Assembly (NCBI RefSeq): GCF_047324175.1
Contig: NZ_CP178732.1
Location: 1,860,001-1,924,000 of the forward strand
Source: Acerihabitans sp015654925
GTDB lineage: Bacteria; Pseudomonadota; Gammaproteobacteria; Enterobacterales; Enterobacteriaceae
Direction: 5' to 3'
DNA: 64,000 bases
This document shows positions 9,001-16,202 of the stretch, one piece after another (positions within the stretch are counted from its first letter, which is position 1; each line of letters begins with the position of its first letter). The notes beneath the pieces are model-generated. The model worked only from the letters and a program-made list of their open reading frames with translations. It ran no database searches and had not been told where the DNA came from. A program made the translations under genes and the position numbers.

Positions 9001-9942
9001 GGCATCGGCGCGCAGGATGATTTTTTTGCCCTCGGCGGCCATTCGCTGCTGGCGATGCGTCTTGCCGCCCGGCTGCGCCGTCAACTTCAGCAGCCGGTTA
9101 CGGTAGGCCAGATTATGGTGGCCGGCACGGTGGAAAAACTGGCGGCGCTGCTGGGCAGCGCGCCGGCCGGCGACCGGCGCGCGGGCTTTGAACCGGTACT
9201 GCCGCTGCGCCGCGGCCATGGCCCTACGCTGTTCTGCTTCCATCCCGCATCCGGCTTCGCCTGGCAGTTCAGCGTGTTGCAGCGCTACCTTGCCCCGCGC
9301 TGGTCGCTGGTGGGCATTCAGTCGCCGGACGTTAACGGCCCGCTAAGCCGCAGCGCGGATCTGGCCGCGGTGTGCGAGGCCCATCTGAGCACCCTGCGCC
9401 GCGAACAGCCCAGCGGTCCTTACTACCTGATCGGCTATTCGCTGGGCGGCACCCTGGCGCAGGGCATAGCCGCACGGCTGGAAGCGGCGGGGGAGAGCGT
9501 CGCCTTCCTCGGCCTGCTGGATACCTGGCCGCCGGAAACGCAAAACTGGGATGAAAAACGCGGCGAAAATGTGCTGGACCCGGCGGTACTGGCGGAAGTC
9601 GATCGCGAGCGGCGGCAGTTTATTGCCGCCCAGCGCCGGCAGGGGGGCGAGGAGATGACGGCAATGTTCGACATCATCGAAGCCAACTACGCCAATTCGG
9701 TGCGGCTGCTGGCGACGGCGCGCAGCGCGCGTTTCAACGGCCGCGCCACGCTATTCCTGGCCGAACGGACGCAGCAGCCGGGGCAGGATGCCCGCCGCGC
9801 CTGGGCGCCCTGGATTGGCGAGCTGGAGGTGTGGCCCATAAATTGCGCCCATGTGGACATTATTTCTCCCGCCATGTTTGAGCGGATCGGACCGTTATTG
9901 AGCGGATTATTAGAAAAACATGCAGGCGATAAGGCCAAATAA
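5998..9942 (+). CDS. entF: Enterobactin synthase component F (NRPS C-A-T-TE)
   Basis: A 1314-residue non-ribosomal peptide synthetase with the domain order of E. coli EntF (1293 residues). The condensation domain has HHLVVDG at 147-153. The adenylation domain has TSGSTGRPKG near 615-624 and the EntF-like pocket segments FDVSVWEFFWP and NLYGPTEAAVDVSWYP, so L-serine is the expected substrate. The carrier domain has LGGHSL with Ser1016 for phosphopantetheine, and the thioesterase has GYSLGG with Ser1148 and a C-terminal CAHVDIISP histidine. It should condense three dihydroxybenzoyl-serine units and cyclise them. A second ATG at 6013 is possible but the first overlaps ybdZ. No entD phosphopantetheinyl transferase is in the window. 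Confidence 0.96.
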   Translation: MSESIMNQHSRDDRPLPLVAAQPGIWVAEQLSSHPNAYAVAHFIELRGPLDGALLAKAVIAGMREADTLNMAFGEQDGEPAQWPAARRFSAPETVDLRQQADPDRAARALMREDMAGDLRVLSGAPLYHHILMRLGDDHWYWYQRYHHLVVDGFSFTALTRRIANLYSAWARDQIPEPTPFTPFSDVVAEYRDYRRSPSYQRDARFWREKGAQLPPPASLSPQPLAGQSASINLLRHGLALESGAFRTLADYHRGRQLSAADTAFALVALWLARLSGQNDFAAGFIFMRRIGSAALCATGPVINVLPMAVRYDPAEPLGALAARLAGEVKQMRRHQRYDAEQVQRDLGRFGDADPLYGPVINLKMFDYELDFNGVAGVTHQLASGPVRDLEIAIYIGEQGELTLELLANAERYDAAVLAQHAGRFALLLDQLAARPERPCGQLDLLTPADRRLLGAINRTQVPIPAHTLGGLLAQQAGRTPDAPALADQRHRLNYHAMHQQVQALAQQLLMQDIQPGDIVAVALPRSVFLSLALQAIVSVGAAYLPLDTGYPDDRLELMLADAAPKMLITAGGLAARFAAISPVAQYRFETLLPAPSAMLPASARPQDGAYIIYTSGSTGRPKGVLVGHEAIVNRLLWMQDRYPLGADDVVLQKTPCSFDVSVWEFFWPLIAGAQLVMAPPQAHRDPDALQRLFHRYQVTTTHFVPSMLAAFVASLDDEEAVARCASLRRVFCSGEALPGELARKWQQLTGIPLHNLYGPTEAAVDVSWYPAFGAELAAVAGASVPIGFPVWNTGLRILDARLQPVPPGVAGDLYLTGIQLAHGYLDRPGLTAGRFVADPYGDGTRMYRTGDVARWLANGAVEYLGRSDDQLKIRGQRIELDEIDHALGALPGVEQAVTHALVLGNSAGQQGDARQLVGYVVASRPLDGEAMRAALGRRLPAHMVPVAIVRLDSLPLSSNGKLDRKALPPPPINAGEAGRAPLPGLESELAAAFCALLERDGIGAQDDFFALGGHSLLAMRLAARLRRQLQQPVTVGQIMVAGTVEKLAALLGSAPAGDRRAGFEPVLPLRRGHGPTLFCFHPASGFAWQFSVLQRYLAPRWSLVGIQSPDVNGPLSRSADLAAVCEAHLSTLRREQPSGPYYLIGYSLGGTLAQGIAARLEAAGESVAFLGLLDTWPPETQNWDEKRGENVLDPAVLAEVDRERRQFIAAQRRQGGEEMTAMFDIIEANYANSVRLLATARSARFNGRATLFLAERTQQPGQDARRAWAPWIGELEVWPINCAHVDIISPAMFERIGPLLSGLLEKHAGDKAK

Positions 9943-11180
9943 TGAACAAACCCTCCTGGTTTATCGATTTGGGTTTGCTGGCGACCCATCCGGCTTTCCG
10001 GGCCGTCTTTGTCGCCCGCTTTATCTCCATTCTGGCGCTGGGCATGCTGGCGGTGGCCGTTCCGGTACAAATCCAGGCCATGACCCATTCTCCGCTGCTG
10101 GTGGGGTTATCCGTCACCCTGGCCGGCGGCGCCATGTTCGTCGGCCTGCTGTTAGGCGGGGTATTGGCGGACCGCTATGAACGCAAGAGCCTGATTCTCT
10201 TCGCCCGATCCACCTGCGGGGTGGGTTTCGTCGCCTTATGCGTGAATGCGGCCTTGCCGCACCCTTCTCTGCTTGCCGTTTACCTGCTGGCGCTGTGGGA
10301 TGGCTTTTTTGGCGCCATCGGCGTCACGGCATTGCTGGCCGCCACGCCTGCGCTGGTGGGCCGGGAAAATATTATGCAGGCCGGCGCCATCACCATGCTG
10401 ACGGTACGCTTCGGTGCTATTTTGTCGCCGGTGATGGGCGGCATCGCGATCGCCGGCGGGGGCGTCGCCTGGAACTACGGCCTGGCGGCTTTCGGCACGT
10501 TGTTGACTGTCCTGACGCTGCTCAAACTGCCGCAACTGCCCCCGCCGCCGCAGCCGCGCGAACATCCGCTGCGCGCGCTGGCCGAGGGCATACGGTTTCT
10601 CTTCGCCAGCCCGCTGGTGGGGATGGTGGCGCTGGTCGGCGCGCTGCTGATGCTGGCGAGCGCGGTACGCGTGCTTTATCCGGCCCTGGCCCCGCACTGG
10701 CAGGTCGATGCCGGGCATCTGGGGCTGATGTACGCCGCCGTGCCGCTGGGGGCCGCCGTCGGCGCGCTCACCAGCGGGCGTCTCGCGCACGTCGCCCATC
10801 CCGGTCAATGGGTGCTGGGCAGCGCCATCGCCGCTTTTGCGGCTCTCGGCCTATTCAGCCTGATGCCGCAGTTTTGGCTGGCGCTGCTCTGCCTGGCGAC
10901 TTTCGGTTATTTCAGCGCCATCAATAGCCTGCTGCAATATGCGATGATTCAGGCGCTAACGCCGGATGCTTTGCTCGGACGCATTAACGGCCTGTGGACG
11001 GCGCAGAACGTCACCGGCGATGCGCTTGGCGCCGCGCTGATCGGCTCCTTGGGAACGTGGCTGCTGCCCGTTGATGCCGCCAGCCTGTTCGGGTTCGCGG
11101 CGGCGCTGCTCAGCGTCGTGCTGTGGCTGGCCATGGGGCGCCTGCGCCGCTACCAACCGCCAGCCCCGGCAGGCAATTGA
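9942..11180 (+). CDS. entS: Enterobactin exporter, MFS
   Basis: A 412-residue twelve-helix major facilitator protein that follows the E. coli EntS sequence closely from MNK-SW at the start through HPAFRAVF-ARFIS, the loop GGVLADRYERK and the segment LGRINGLWTAQNVTGDA. It exports enterobactin across the inner membrane. Its ATG overlaps the entF stop by one base (TAATG), so it is translationally coupled. In E. coli entS is divergent from fepB in the fep region; here it sits inside the synthesis operon, between entF and entC. Confidence 0.95.
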   Translation: MNKPSWFIDLGLLATHPAFRAVFVARFISILALGMLAVAVPVQIQAMTHSPLLVGLSVTLAGGAMFVGLLLGGVLADRYERKSLILFARSTCGVGFVALCVNAALPHPSLLAVYLLALWDGFFGAIGVTALLAATPALVGRENIMQAGAITMLTVRFGAILSPVMGGIAIAGGGVAWNYGLAAFGTLLTVLTLLKLPQLPPPPQPREHPLRALAEGIRFLFASPLVGMVALVGALLMLASAVRVLYPALAPHWQVDAGHLGLMYAAVPLGAAVGALTSGRLAHVAHPGQWVLGSAIAAFAALGLFSLMPQFWLALLCLATFGYFSAINSLLQYAMIQALTPDALLGRINGLWTAQNVTGDALGAALIGSLGTWLLPVDAASLFGFAAALLSVVLWLAMGRLRRYQPPAPAGN

Positions 11181-11192
11181 GCGGTAATTTTA

Positions 11193-11221
11193 TTGACACC
11201 TTTGCTCAGAAGACGTAGGTT
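11193..11221 (+). promoter_or_regulatory. Possible sigma-70 promoter of entCEBAH
   Basis: A perfect -35 TTGACA (11193-11198) is followed after 17 bases by a poor -10 (TAGGTT, 11216-11221). The Fur box just downstream would cover the start of transcription. Confidence 0.4.
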
Positions 11222-11234
11222 ACTGACCAATAAT

Positions 11235-11253
11235 ACAAATGATAATCATTATT
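11235..11253 (+). promoter_or_regulatory. Fur box upstream of entC
   Basis: Fifteen of 19 bases match the Fur consensus and the core AATGATAATCATTATT is almost perfectly palindromic. It is 28 bases upstream of the entC start, so iron-loaded Fur should block entCEBAH. Confidence 0.9.
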
Positions 11254-11281
11254 CATCGCCTTATCATTTAAAGGTAACCTA

Positions 11282-12463
11282 ATGGTGGAAACCTTGATGT
11301 TTAAAACCGCTTCTTTGCAAGATTTCTCCGCGCTGTGCCGCGGTTTTGTCTTTACGTCCCCCTGGCGCAGCCTCGCAACGCAAGGCTGTTACGCCGCGCT
11401 TACGGCTCCGGTCGCCGACGCCGACCGGATGGACGGCGATTTCCAGCGGCAATTGCGCCAGCACTTCATCGATGCGCGGCGGCACGGCATTGCCCATCCC
11501 ATTATCGTCGGCGCCATTCCATTTGACGTCACCCAGCCCGCGGCTTTGTTTATTCCGGAATTTCACCAGTCGTTCGACCGCGCCGATCTGACGCCGGCGG
11601 ACCTGGATCGTCATTCCCCGGCGCCGCCCAAGATAAGTCGCCGCGTCGCCCTGCCCGATCATGCGGTTTTTACCAACATGGTGGCGCAGGCGGTGGCCGC
11701 AACGCAACGCGGCGAACTGGATAAAGTGGTGCTGTCGCGGCTGCTGGATATCGTTGCCGAGCAGCCGGTGGATACCGCCGCGATGATGCGGCGTATCGTG
11801 GCGCAGAATCCCAACAGCTACAACTTCCATTTGCCGCTGCCGCAGGGCGGCGTACTGATGGGGGCCAGCCCGGAGTTATTGATGCGCAAACAGGGCGGCG
11901 ATTTCATCTCTTGCCCGCTGGCGGGCTCCGCGCGCCGGGAAACGGACGGCGCGCGCGACCGGCAGGCCGGCGATAACCTGATGAATTCGGATAAAGATCG
12001 CTATGAACACGGCGTGGTCACCCGCGCCATGAAAAACCTGCTGGCCGATCGCAGCATGTCCCTGCGCGTGCCGGAATCCCCCGAGCTGATTACCACGCCT
12101 ACGCTCTGGCATCTCGCCACGCGGATAGAAGGGACGGTTAAGCACGCCCATGAAAATGCCCTGTCGCTGGCCTGCCTTCTGCATCCCACGCCGGCGCTGA
12201 GCGGTTTTCCGCCCCAGGCCGCCAATGAGCTGATCGCGCAACTCGAACCGTTCGATCGCCAATGGTTCGGCGGCATCGTGGGCTGGTCCGACGCCGAAGG
12301 CAACGGCGAATGGGTGGTGACGATTCGTTGCGCGTCAATCACGGATAATCACATGCGGCTATTTGCCGGCGCAGGGATCGTGCCCGCCTCGTCACCGGAA
12401 AATGAGTGGCAGGAAACCGGCCTGAAACTTTCCACCATGCTCAATGTTTTTGGACTTCATTAA
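11282..12463 (+). CDS. entC: Isochorismate synthase
   Basis: A 393-residue chorismate-binding enzyme that converts chorismate to isochorismate, the first step of 2,3-dihydroxybenzoate synthesis. It matches E. coli EntC (391 residues) throughout: DKVVLSRL, NFHLPLPQGGVLMGASPELL, PLAGSARRETDG, HLATRIEGT, the HPTPALSGFP motif, and a C-terminus ending STMLNVFGLH. The ATG at 11282 follows AAAGGT; an internal ATG at 11297 after GGTGGA is the alternative. It leads the second transcript of the locus, under its own Fur box. Confidence 0.95.
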   Translation: MVETLMFKTASLQDFSALCRGFVFTSPWRSLATQGCYAALTAPVADADRMDGDFQRQLRQHFIDARRHGIAHPIIVGAIPFDVTQPAALFIPEFHQSFDRADLTPADLDRHSPAPPKISRRVALPDHAVFTNMVAQAVAATQRGELDKVVLSRLLDIVAEQPVDTAAMMRRIVAQNPNSYNFHLPLPQGGVLMGASPELLMRKQGGDFISCPLAGSARRETDGARDRQAGDNLMNSDKDRYEHGVVTRAMKNLLADRSMSLRVPESPELITTPTLWHLATRIEGTVKHAHENALSLACLLHPTPALSGFPPQAANELIAQLEPFDRQWFGGIVGWSDAEGNGEWVVTIRCASITDNHMRLFAGAGIVPASSPENEWQETGLKLSTMLNVFGLH

Positions 12464-12472
12464 GGACTTATC

Positions 12473-14086
12473 ATGACCATCCCTTTTACTCGCTGGCCAG
12501 ATGCATTCGCAAGCCGCTATCGTGAGAAAGGTTATTGGATCGATCTGCCTTTGACGGACATTCTGGCCCGCCATGCAGACTCCGACGCAACGGCCGTTAT
12601 CGATGGCGAACGTTGCTATAGCTACCGCGAGCTCGACCAGCTGTCTACCAATCTGGCAAGCGCGCTGCGGCTCAGAGGGCTGGAACGAGGCGAAACGGCG
12701 CTGGTGCAGCTGGGCAACGTGGCGGAGTTTTATATCACGCTGTTTGCCCTGCTTAAGCTGGGCGTTGCGCCGGTGAATGCGCTTTTCGGCCATCAGCGTA
12801 CGGAACTCGGCGCCTATGCGCGCCAGATTGCGCCATCGTTGCTGATAGCCGATCGCGGCCATGCGCTGTTTCACAATGACGAATACCTCGACAGCCTGGT
12901 CGAGCAATGCCCTTCGCTGCGCGTTATTGCCTTGCGCAACGGGGAAGGGGATTACTCCCTGGCGGCGCTGATGGCCGCTGCGGGACAACGCGCGCACCTG
13001 ATTCCCTCCGCCGACGACGACGTTGCGCTGTTTCAGCTTTCCGGCGGCAGCACGGGTACGCCGAAGCTGATTCCCCGCACCCATAACGATTACTATTACA
13101 GTATTCGCCGCAGCAACGAAATCTGTCATTTCACGGCGCAGACCCGCTACCTTTGCGCGCTGCCCGCCGCGCATAATTACCCCTTGAGCTCCCCGGGCGC
13201 GCTGGGGGTATTCCTGGCCGGGGGGCGCGTGGTGCTGGCCGGCGATCCGAGCGCCACGGGCTGCTTCCCGCTGATAGCAAAACATCAAATCAACGTCACG
13301 GCCCTGGTTCCTCCCGCGGTCAGTTTATGGCTGCAGGCCATTCGCGAAGGGGGCGGTAATACGCAGCTGGCGTCCTTACGGCTGCTGCAGGTGGGCGGGG
13401 CGCGGCTTTCCGATTCGCTCGCCGCGCAAATTCCGGCGGAAATGGGCTGCCAGCTTCAGCAGGTATTCGGCATGGCCGAGGGATTGGTAAATTACACCCG
13501 CCTGGATGACGACGATGAGCATATTTTCAACACCCAGGGGCGTCCGATGTGCCCGGATGATGAAGTCTGGGTAGCCGATGAGCATGGCAATCCTTTGCCG
13601 GCGGGCCAGGTCGGGCGGCTTATGACGCGCGGGCCCTATACTTTCCGCGGCTACTATCAAAGCCCCGAGCATAACCGGCAGACTTTTGACGCCGACGGAT
13701 TCTACTGTTCGGGTGATTTGGTGGCCATCGACGCGCAAGGCTACATTACGGTTCACGGACGGGAAAAAGATCAGATCAATCGGGGCGGTGAAAAAATCGC
13801 CGCCGAAGAAATCGAAAACCTGCTGTTGCGCCATGAGGCGATCGTTCATGCGGCCCTGGTCAGTATGGACGACAGCCTGCTGGGCGAAAAGAGCTGCGCT
13901 TATCTGGTCACCCGGCGCCCGATAAAAGCGGTGGACATCCGCCGCTATCTGCGGGCATTGGGCGTGGCGGATTTCAAATTGCCGGATCGCGTGGAATGCG
14001 TGGAGTCGTTGCCGCTCACCGCGGTTGGCAAAGTCGATAAGAAACAATTACGCCAGCGTCTGGCCCAGCGCCCGCCGGCATCCTGA
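12473..14086 (+). CDS. entE: 2,3-dihydroxybenzoate-AMP ligase
   Basis: A 537-residue stand-alone adenylating enzyme that activates 2,3-dihydroxybenzoate and loads it on the EntB carrier domain. It has the ATP loop LSGGSTGTPKLIPR, the AHNYPLSSPG segment typical of EntE/DhbE, GMAEGLVNYTRLDD, and the C-terminal hinge and lysine region GREKDQINRGGEKIAAEEIE and TAVGKVDKKQLR. Length equals E. coli EntE (536). It begins nine bases after entC and precedes entB by 13 bases. Confidence 0.96.
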   Translation: MTIPFTRWPDAFASRYREKGYWIDLPLTDILARHADSDATAVIDGERCYSYRELDQLSTNLASALRLRGLERGETALVQLGNVAEFYITLFALLKLGVAPVNALFGHQRTELGAYARQIAPSLLIADRGHALFHNDEYLDSLVEQCPSLRVIALRNGEGDYSLAALMAAAGQRAHLIPSADDDVALFQLSGGSTGTPKLIPRTHNDYYYSIRRSNEICHFTAQTRYLCALPAAHNYPLSSPGALGVFLAGGRVVLAGDPSATGCFPLIAKHQINVTALVPPAVSLWLQAIREGGGNTQLASLRLLQVGGARLSDSLAAQIPAEMGCQLQQVFGMAEGLVNYTRLDDDDEHIFNTQGRPMCPDDEVWVADEHGNPLPAGQVGRLMTRGPYTFRGYYQSPEHNRQTFDADGFYCSGDLVAIDAQGYITVHGREKDQINRGGEKIAAEEIENLLLRHEAIVHAALVSMDDSLLGEKSCAYLVTRRPIKAVDIRRYLRALGVADFKLPDRVECVESLPLTAVGKVDKKQLRQRLAQRPPAS

Positions 14087-14099
14087 ATGAGAAAAAGAT

Positions 14100-14954
14100 A
14101 TGGCTATCGCAAAATTGAACGCATACGAGCTTCCTGTGTTGCAGGATATCCCGCCCAATAAAGTGAACTGGGCCTTTGAGCCGGAACATGCCGCGCTGCT
14201 CATTCATGACATGCAAGATTACTTCATCCATTTCTGGGGTGACGACAACCCGATGATAGGCCAGGTGATAACGCGGATCGCGGCGCTGCGGCAGTACTGC
14301 AAACAGCAGCATATTCCCGTTTACTACACCGCGCAGCCCGGCCAACAGACCGGCGAGGACCGGGCGCTGCTAAATGATATGTGGGGTCCGGGCCTGAATC
14401 AGCATCCCGGGCTGCGCAACGTGGTGGCCGAGCTCGCGCCCGATGCAAGCGATACGGTATTGGATAAGTGGCGTTATAGCGCGTTTCACCGCTCCCCCCT
14501 TGAGCAAATGCTAAAGGAAAGCGGCCGCGATCAGCTGATTATTACCGGCGTATATGCGCATATCGGCTGCATGACCACCGCCACCGACGCCTTTATGCGC
14601 GATATCAAGCCGTTTATGGTCGCCGATGCGCTGGCGGATTTCAGCCGCGAGGATCACCTGATGGCGCTGAAATATGTGGCCGGGCGCGCGGGGCGCGTGG
14701 TGATGACGGACGATTTGCTGCCGGTGCCGCTAAGCAAAACGGGCCTGCGTAACCTGATCACGCCCTTGCTGGATGAATCCGATGTGCCGGAAGATGATGA
14801 AAACCTGGTCGATTATGGACTGGATTCGGTGCGCATCATGGGCCTCGCCGCCCGCTGGCGCAGGGTCCACCACGATATCGATTTTGTTATGTTGGCGAAA
14901 AACCCCACTATCGATGCCTGGTGGGCGCTGCTTTCCCGCAAGGAACACGCGTAA
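14100..14954 (+). CDS. entB: Isochorismatase / aryl carrier protein
   Basis: A bifunctional 284-residue protein. Residues 1 to about 205 form the isochorismatase (LLIHDMQDYF with the catalytic Asp; GVYAHIGCMTTATDAFMRDIKPFMVADALADFS), which makes 2,3-dihydro-2,3-dihydroxybenzoate. Residues from about 210 form an aryl carrier domain with DYGLDSVRIM, where Ser243 takes the phosphopantetheine arm. The last segment AKNPTIDAWWALLSR is nearly the same as in E. coli. The stop overlaps the entA start by one base. Confidence 0.96.
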   Translation: MAIAKLNAYELPVLQDIPPNKVNWAFEPEHAALLIHDMQDYFIHFWGDDNPMIGQVITRIAALRQYCKQQHIPVYYTAQPGQQTGEDRALLNDMWGPGLNQHPGLRNVVAELAPDASDTVLDKWRYSAFHRSPLEQMLKESGRDQLIITGVYAHIGCMTTATDAFMRDIKPFMVADALADFSREDHLMALKYVAGRAGRVVMTDDLLPVPLSKTGLRNLITPLLDESDVPEDDENLVDYGLDSVRIMGLAARWRRVHHDIDFVMLAKNPTIDAWWALLSRKEHA

Positions 14955-15709
14955 TGGCCGGGTTGGACTTTAGCGGAAAATCGGTCTGGGTTACCGGGGC
15001 CGGTAAAGGAATAGGTTATGCCACCGCGCTGGCGTTTGCCGATGCGGGCGCCCGCGTGACCGGATTCGATCTTGACTTCGGCCTTGATGATTATCCGTTC
15101 GATACCGAAGTAATGGACGTGGCGGATGCCCCGCAGGTCGCCCGGGTATGCCGGCGTTTGCTGGCGCAGGCGGATCGCTTGGATGTATTGGTCAACGCCG
15201 CGGGTATCTTGCGGATGGGCGCCACGGACGCGCTGGCCATGGACGACTGGCGGCAGGTATTTGCGGTAAACGTGGGCGGGGCATTTAACCTGTTTCAGCA
15301 GACCATGCCGCAGTTTCGCCGCCAGCGGGGCGGGGCGATCGTTACGGTGGCCTCGGACGCGGCCCATACGCCGCGCATCGGCATGTCGGCCTACGGCGCG
15401 TCGAAAGCGGCGCTGATAAGCCTGGCGCTGACGGTGGGCCTTGAACTGGCGGACGCAGGGGTGCGCAGCAATGTGGTGTCCCCCGGTTCAACCGACACGG
15501 ACATGCAGCGTAGCTTATGGGCCGACGGCGACGCGGAACAACGGCGCATCCGCGGTTTTGCCGAGCAATACAAGCTTGGCATTCCATTGGGTAAAATCGC
15601 GCGTCCGCATGAAATTGCGGGCACTATTATGTTTCTCGCCTCCGACTACGCCAGCCATATTACGCTGCAGGACATTGTAGTGGATGGCGGTTCGACACTT
15701 GGGGCCTGA
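14954..15709 (+). CDS. entA: 2,3-dihydro-2,3-dihydroxybenzoate dehydrogenase
   Basis: A 251-residue short-chain dehydrogenase that makes 2,3-dihydroxybenzoate with NAD+. It shows the nucleotide motif TGAGKGIG, NAAG, a catalytic Ser in VASDAAHTPR, and YGASK. The start at 14954 overlaps the entB stop (TAATG); the frame continues upstream into entB but family length and coupling support this start. E. coli EntA has 248 residues. Confidence 0.96.
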   Translation: MAGLDFSGKSVWVTGAGKGIGYATALAFADAGARVTGFDLDFGLDDYPFDTEVMDVADAPQVARVCRRLLAQADRLDVLVNAAGILRMGATDALAMDDWRQVFAVNVGGAFNLFQQTMPQFRRQRGGAIVTVASDAAHTPRIGMSAYGASKAALISLALTVGLELADAGVRSNVVSPGSTDTDMQRSLWADGDAEQRRIRGFAEQYKLGIPLGKIARPHEIAGTIMFLASDYASHITLQDIVVDGGSTLGA

Positions 15710-15710
15710 C

Positions 15711-16124
15711 ATGATTTGGCAACGCCATTTAAGTCTGGAGGAGCTCAATGCCACCAGCAAAGCGACGTTGGTCGCCCACTTGGGCATCGTCTATACGGCC
15801 ATCGGCGATGACCGGCTGGAAGCGGAAATGCCGGTGGATGCCCGCACGCATCAGCCGTTCGGCCTGCTGCACGGCGGCGCGTCCGCGGCATTGGCTGAAA
15901 CCCTCGGTTCAATGGCGGCGTTTCTTACCACCGGCGACGGGCAATGCGTGGTGGGCACCGAGCTCAGCGTAACCCATCATCGGGCCGTATCGCAGGGGAA
16001 GGTGCGAGGCGTCTGCCTGCCGCTGCATAGGGGGCGGCTTAACCAGTGCTGGGAAATCGTGATTTTTGACGAACAGGGCAGGCGGTGCTGCACCAGCCGG
16101 CTCAGTACCGCGATGCTGGGGTGA
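15711..16124 (+). CDS. entH: Enterobactin proofreading thioesterase
   Basis: A 137-residue hotdog-fold thioesterase, the same length as E. coli EntH (YbdB). It removes wrong acyl groups from the EntB carrier domain. The motif HGGASAALAETLGS includes the catalytic glutamate region. The ATG is one base after the entA stop. It is the last gene of the entCEBAH transcript, followed by a hairpin shared with the convergent receptor gene. Confidence 0.94.
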   Translation: MIWQRHLSLEELNATSKATLVAHLGIVYTAIGDDRLEAEMPVDARTHQPFGLLHGGASAALAETLGSMAAFLTTGDGQCVVGTELSVTHHRAVSQGKVRGVCLPLHRGRLNQCWEIVIFDEQGRRCCTSRLSTAMLG

Positions 16125-16173
16125 TACGCGGCCCAGGCCGGCGCGGGAGTGCGCAATAGACATTAATAACAAA

Positions 16174-16189
16174 GGCCCCGCAAGGGGCC
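16174..16189. terminator. Bidirectional terminator between entH and the receptor gene
   Basis: A perfect stem GGCCCC-GCAA-GGGGCC lies between two convergent genes. On the minus strand TTTGTTATT follows, on the plus strand ATTTACT, so it works better for the receptor gene. Confidence 0.75.
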
Positions 16190-16202
16190 ATTTACTATCG
16201 GC

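Noticed and set aside
8074..9243. 389-codon minus-strand frame inside entF
   Set aside because: It is opposite the adenylation and carrier domains of entF and its translation is low-complexity Arg/Gln/Ala-rich text without a ribosome site.
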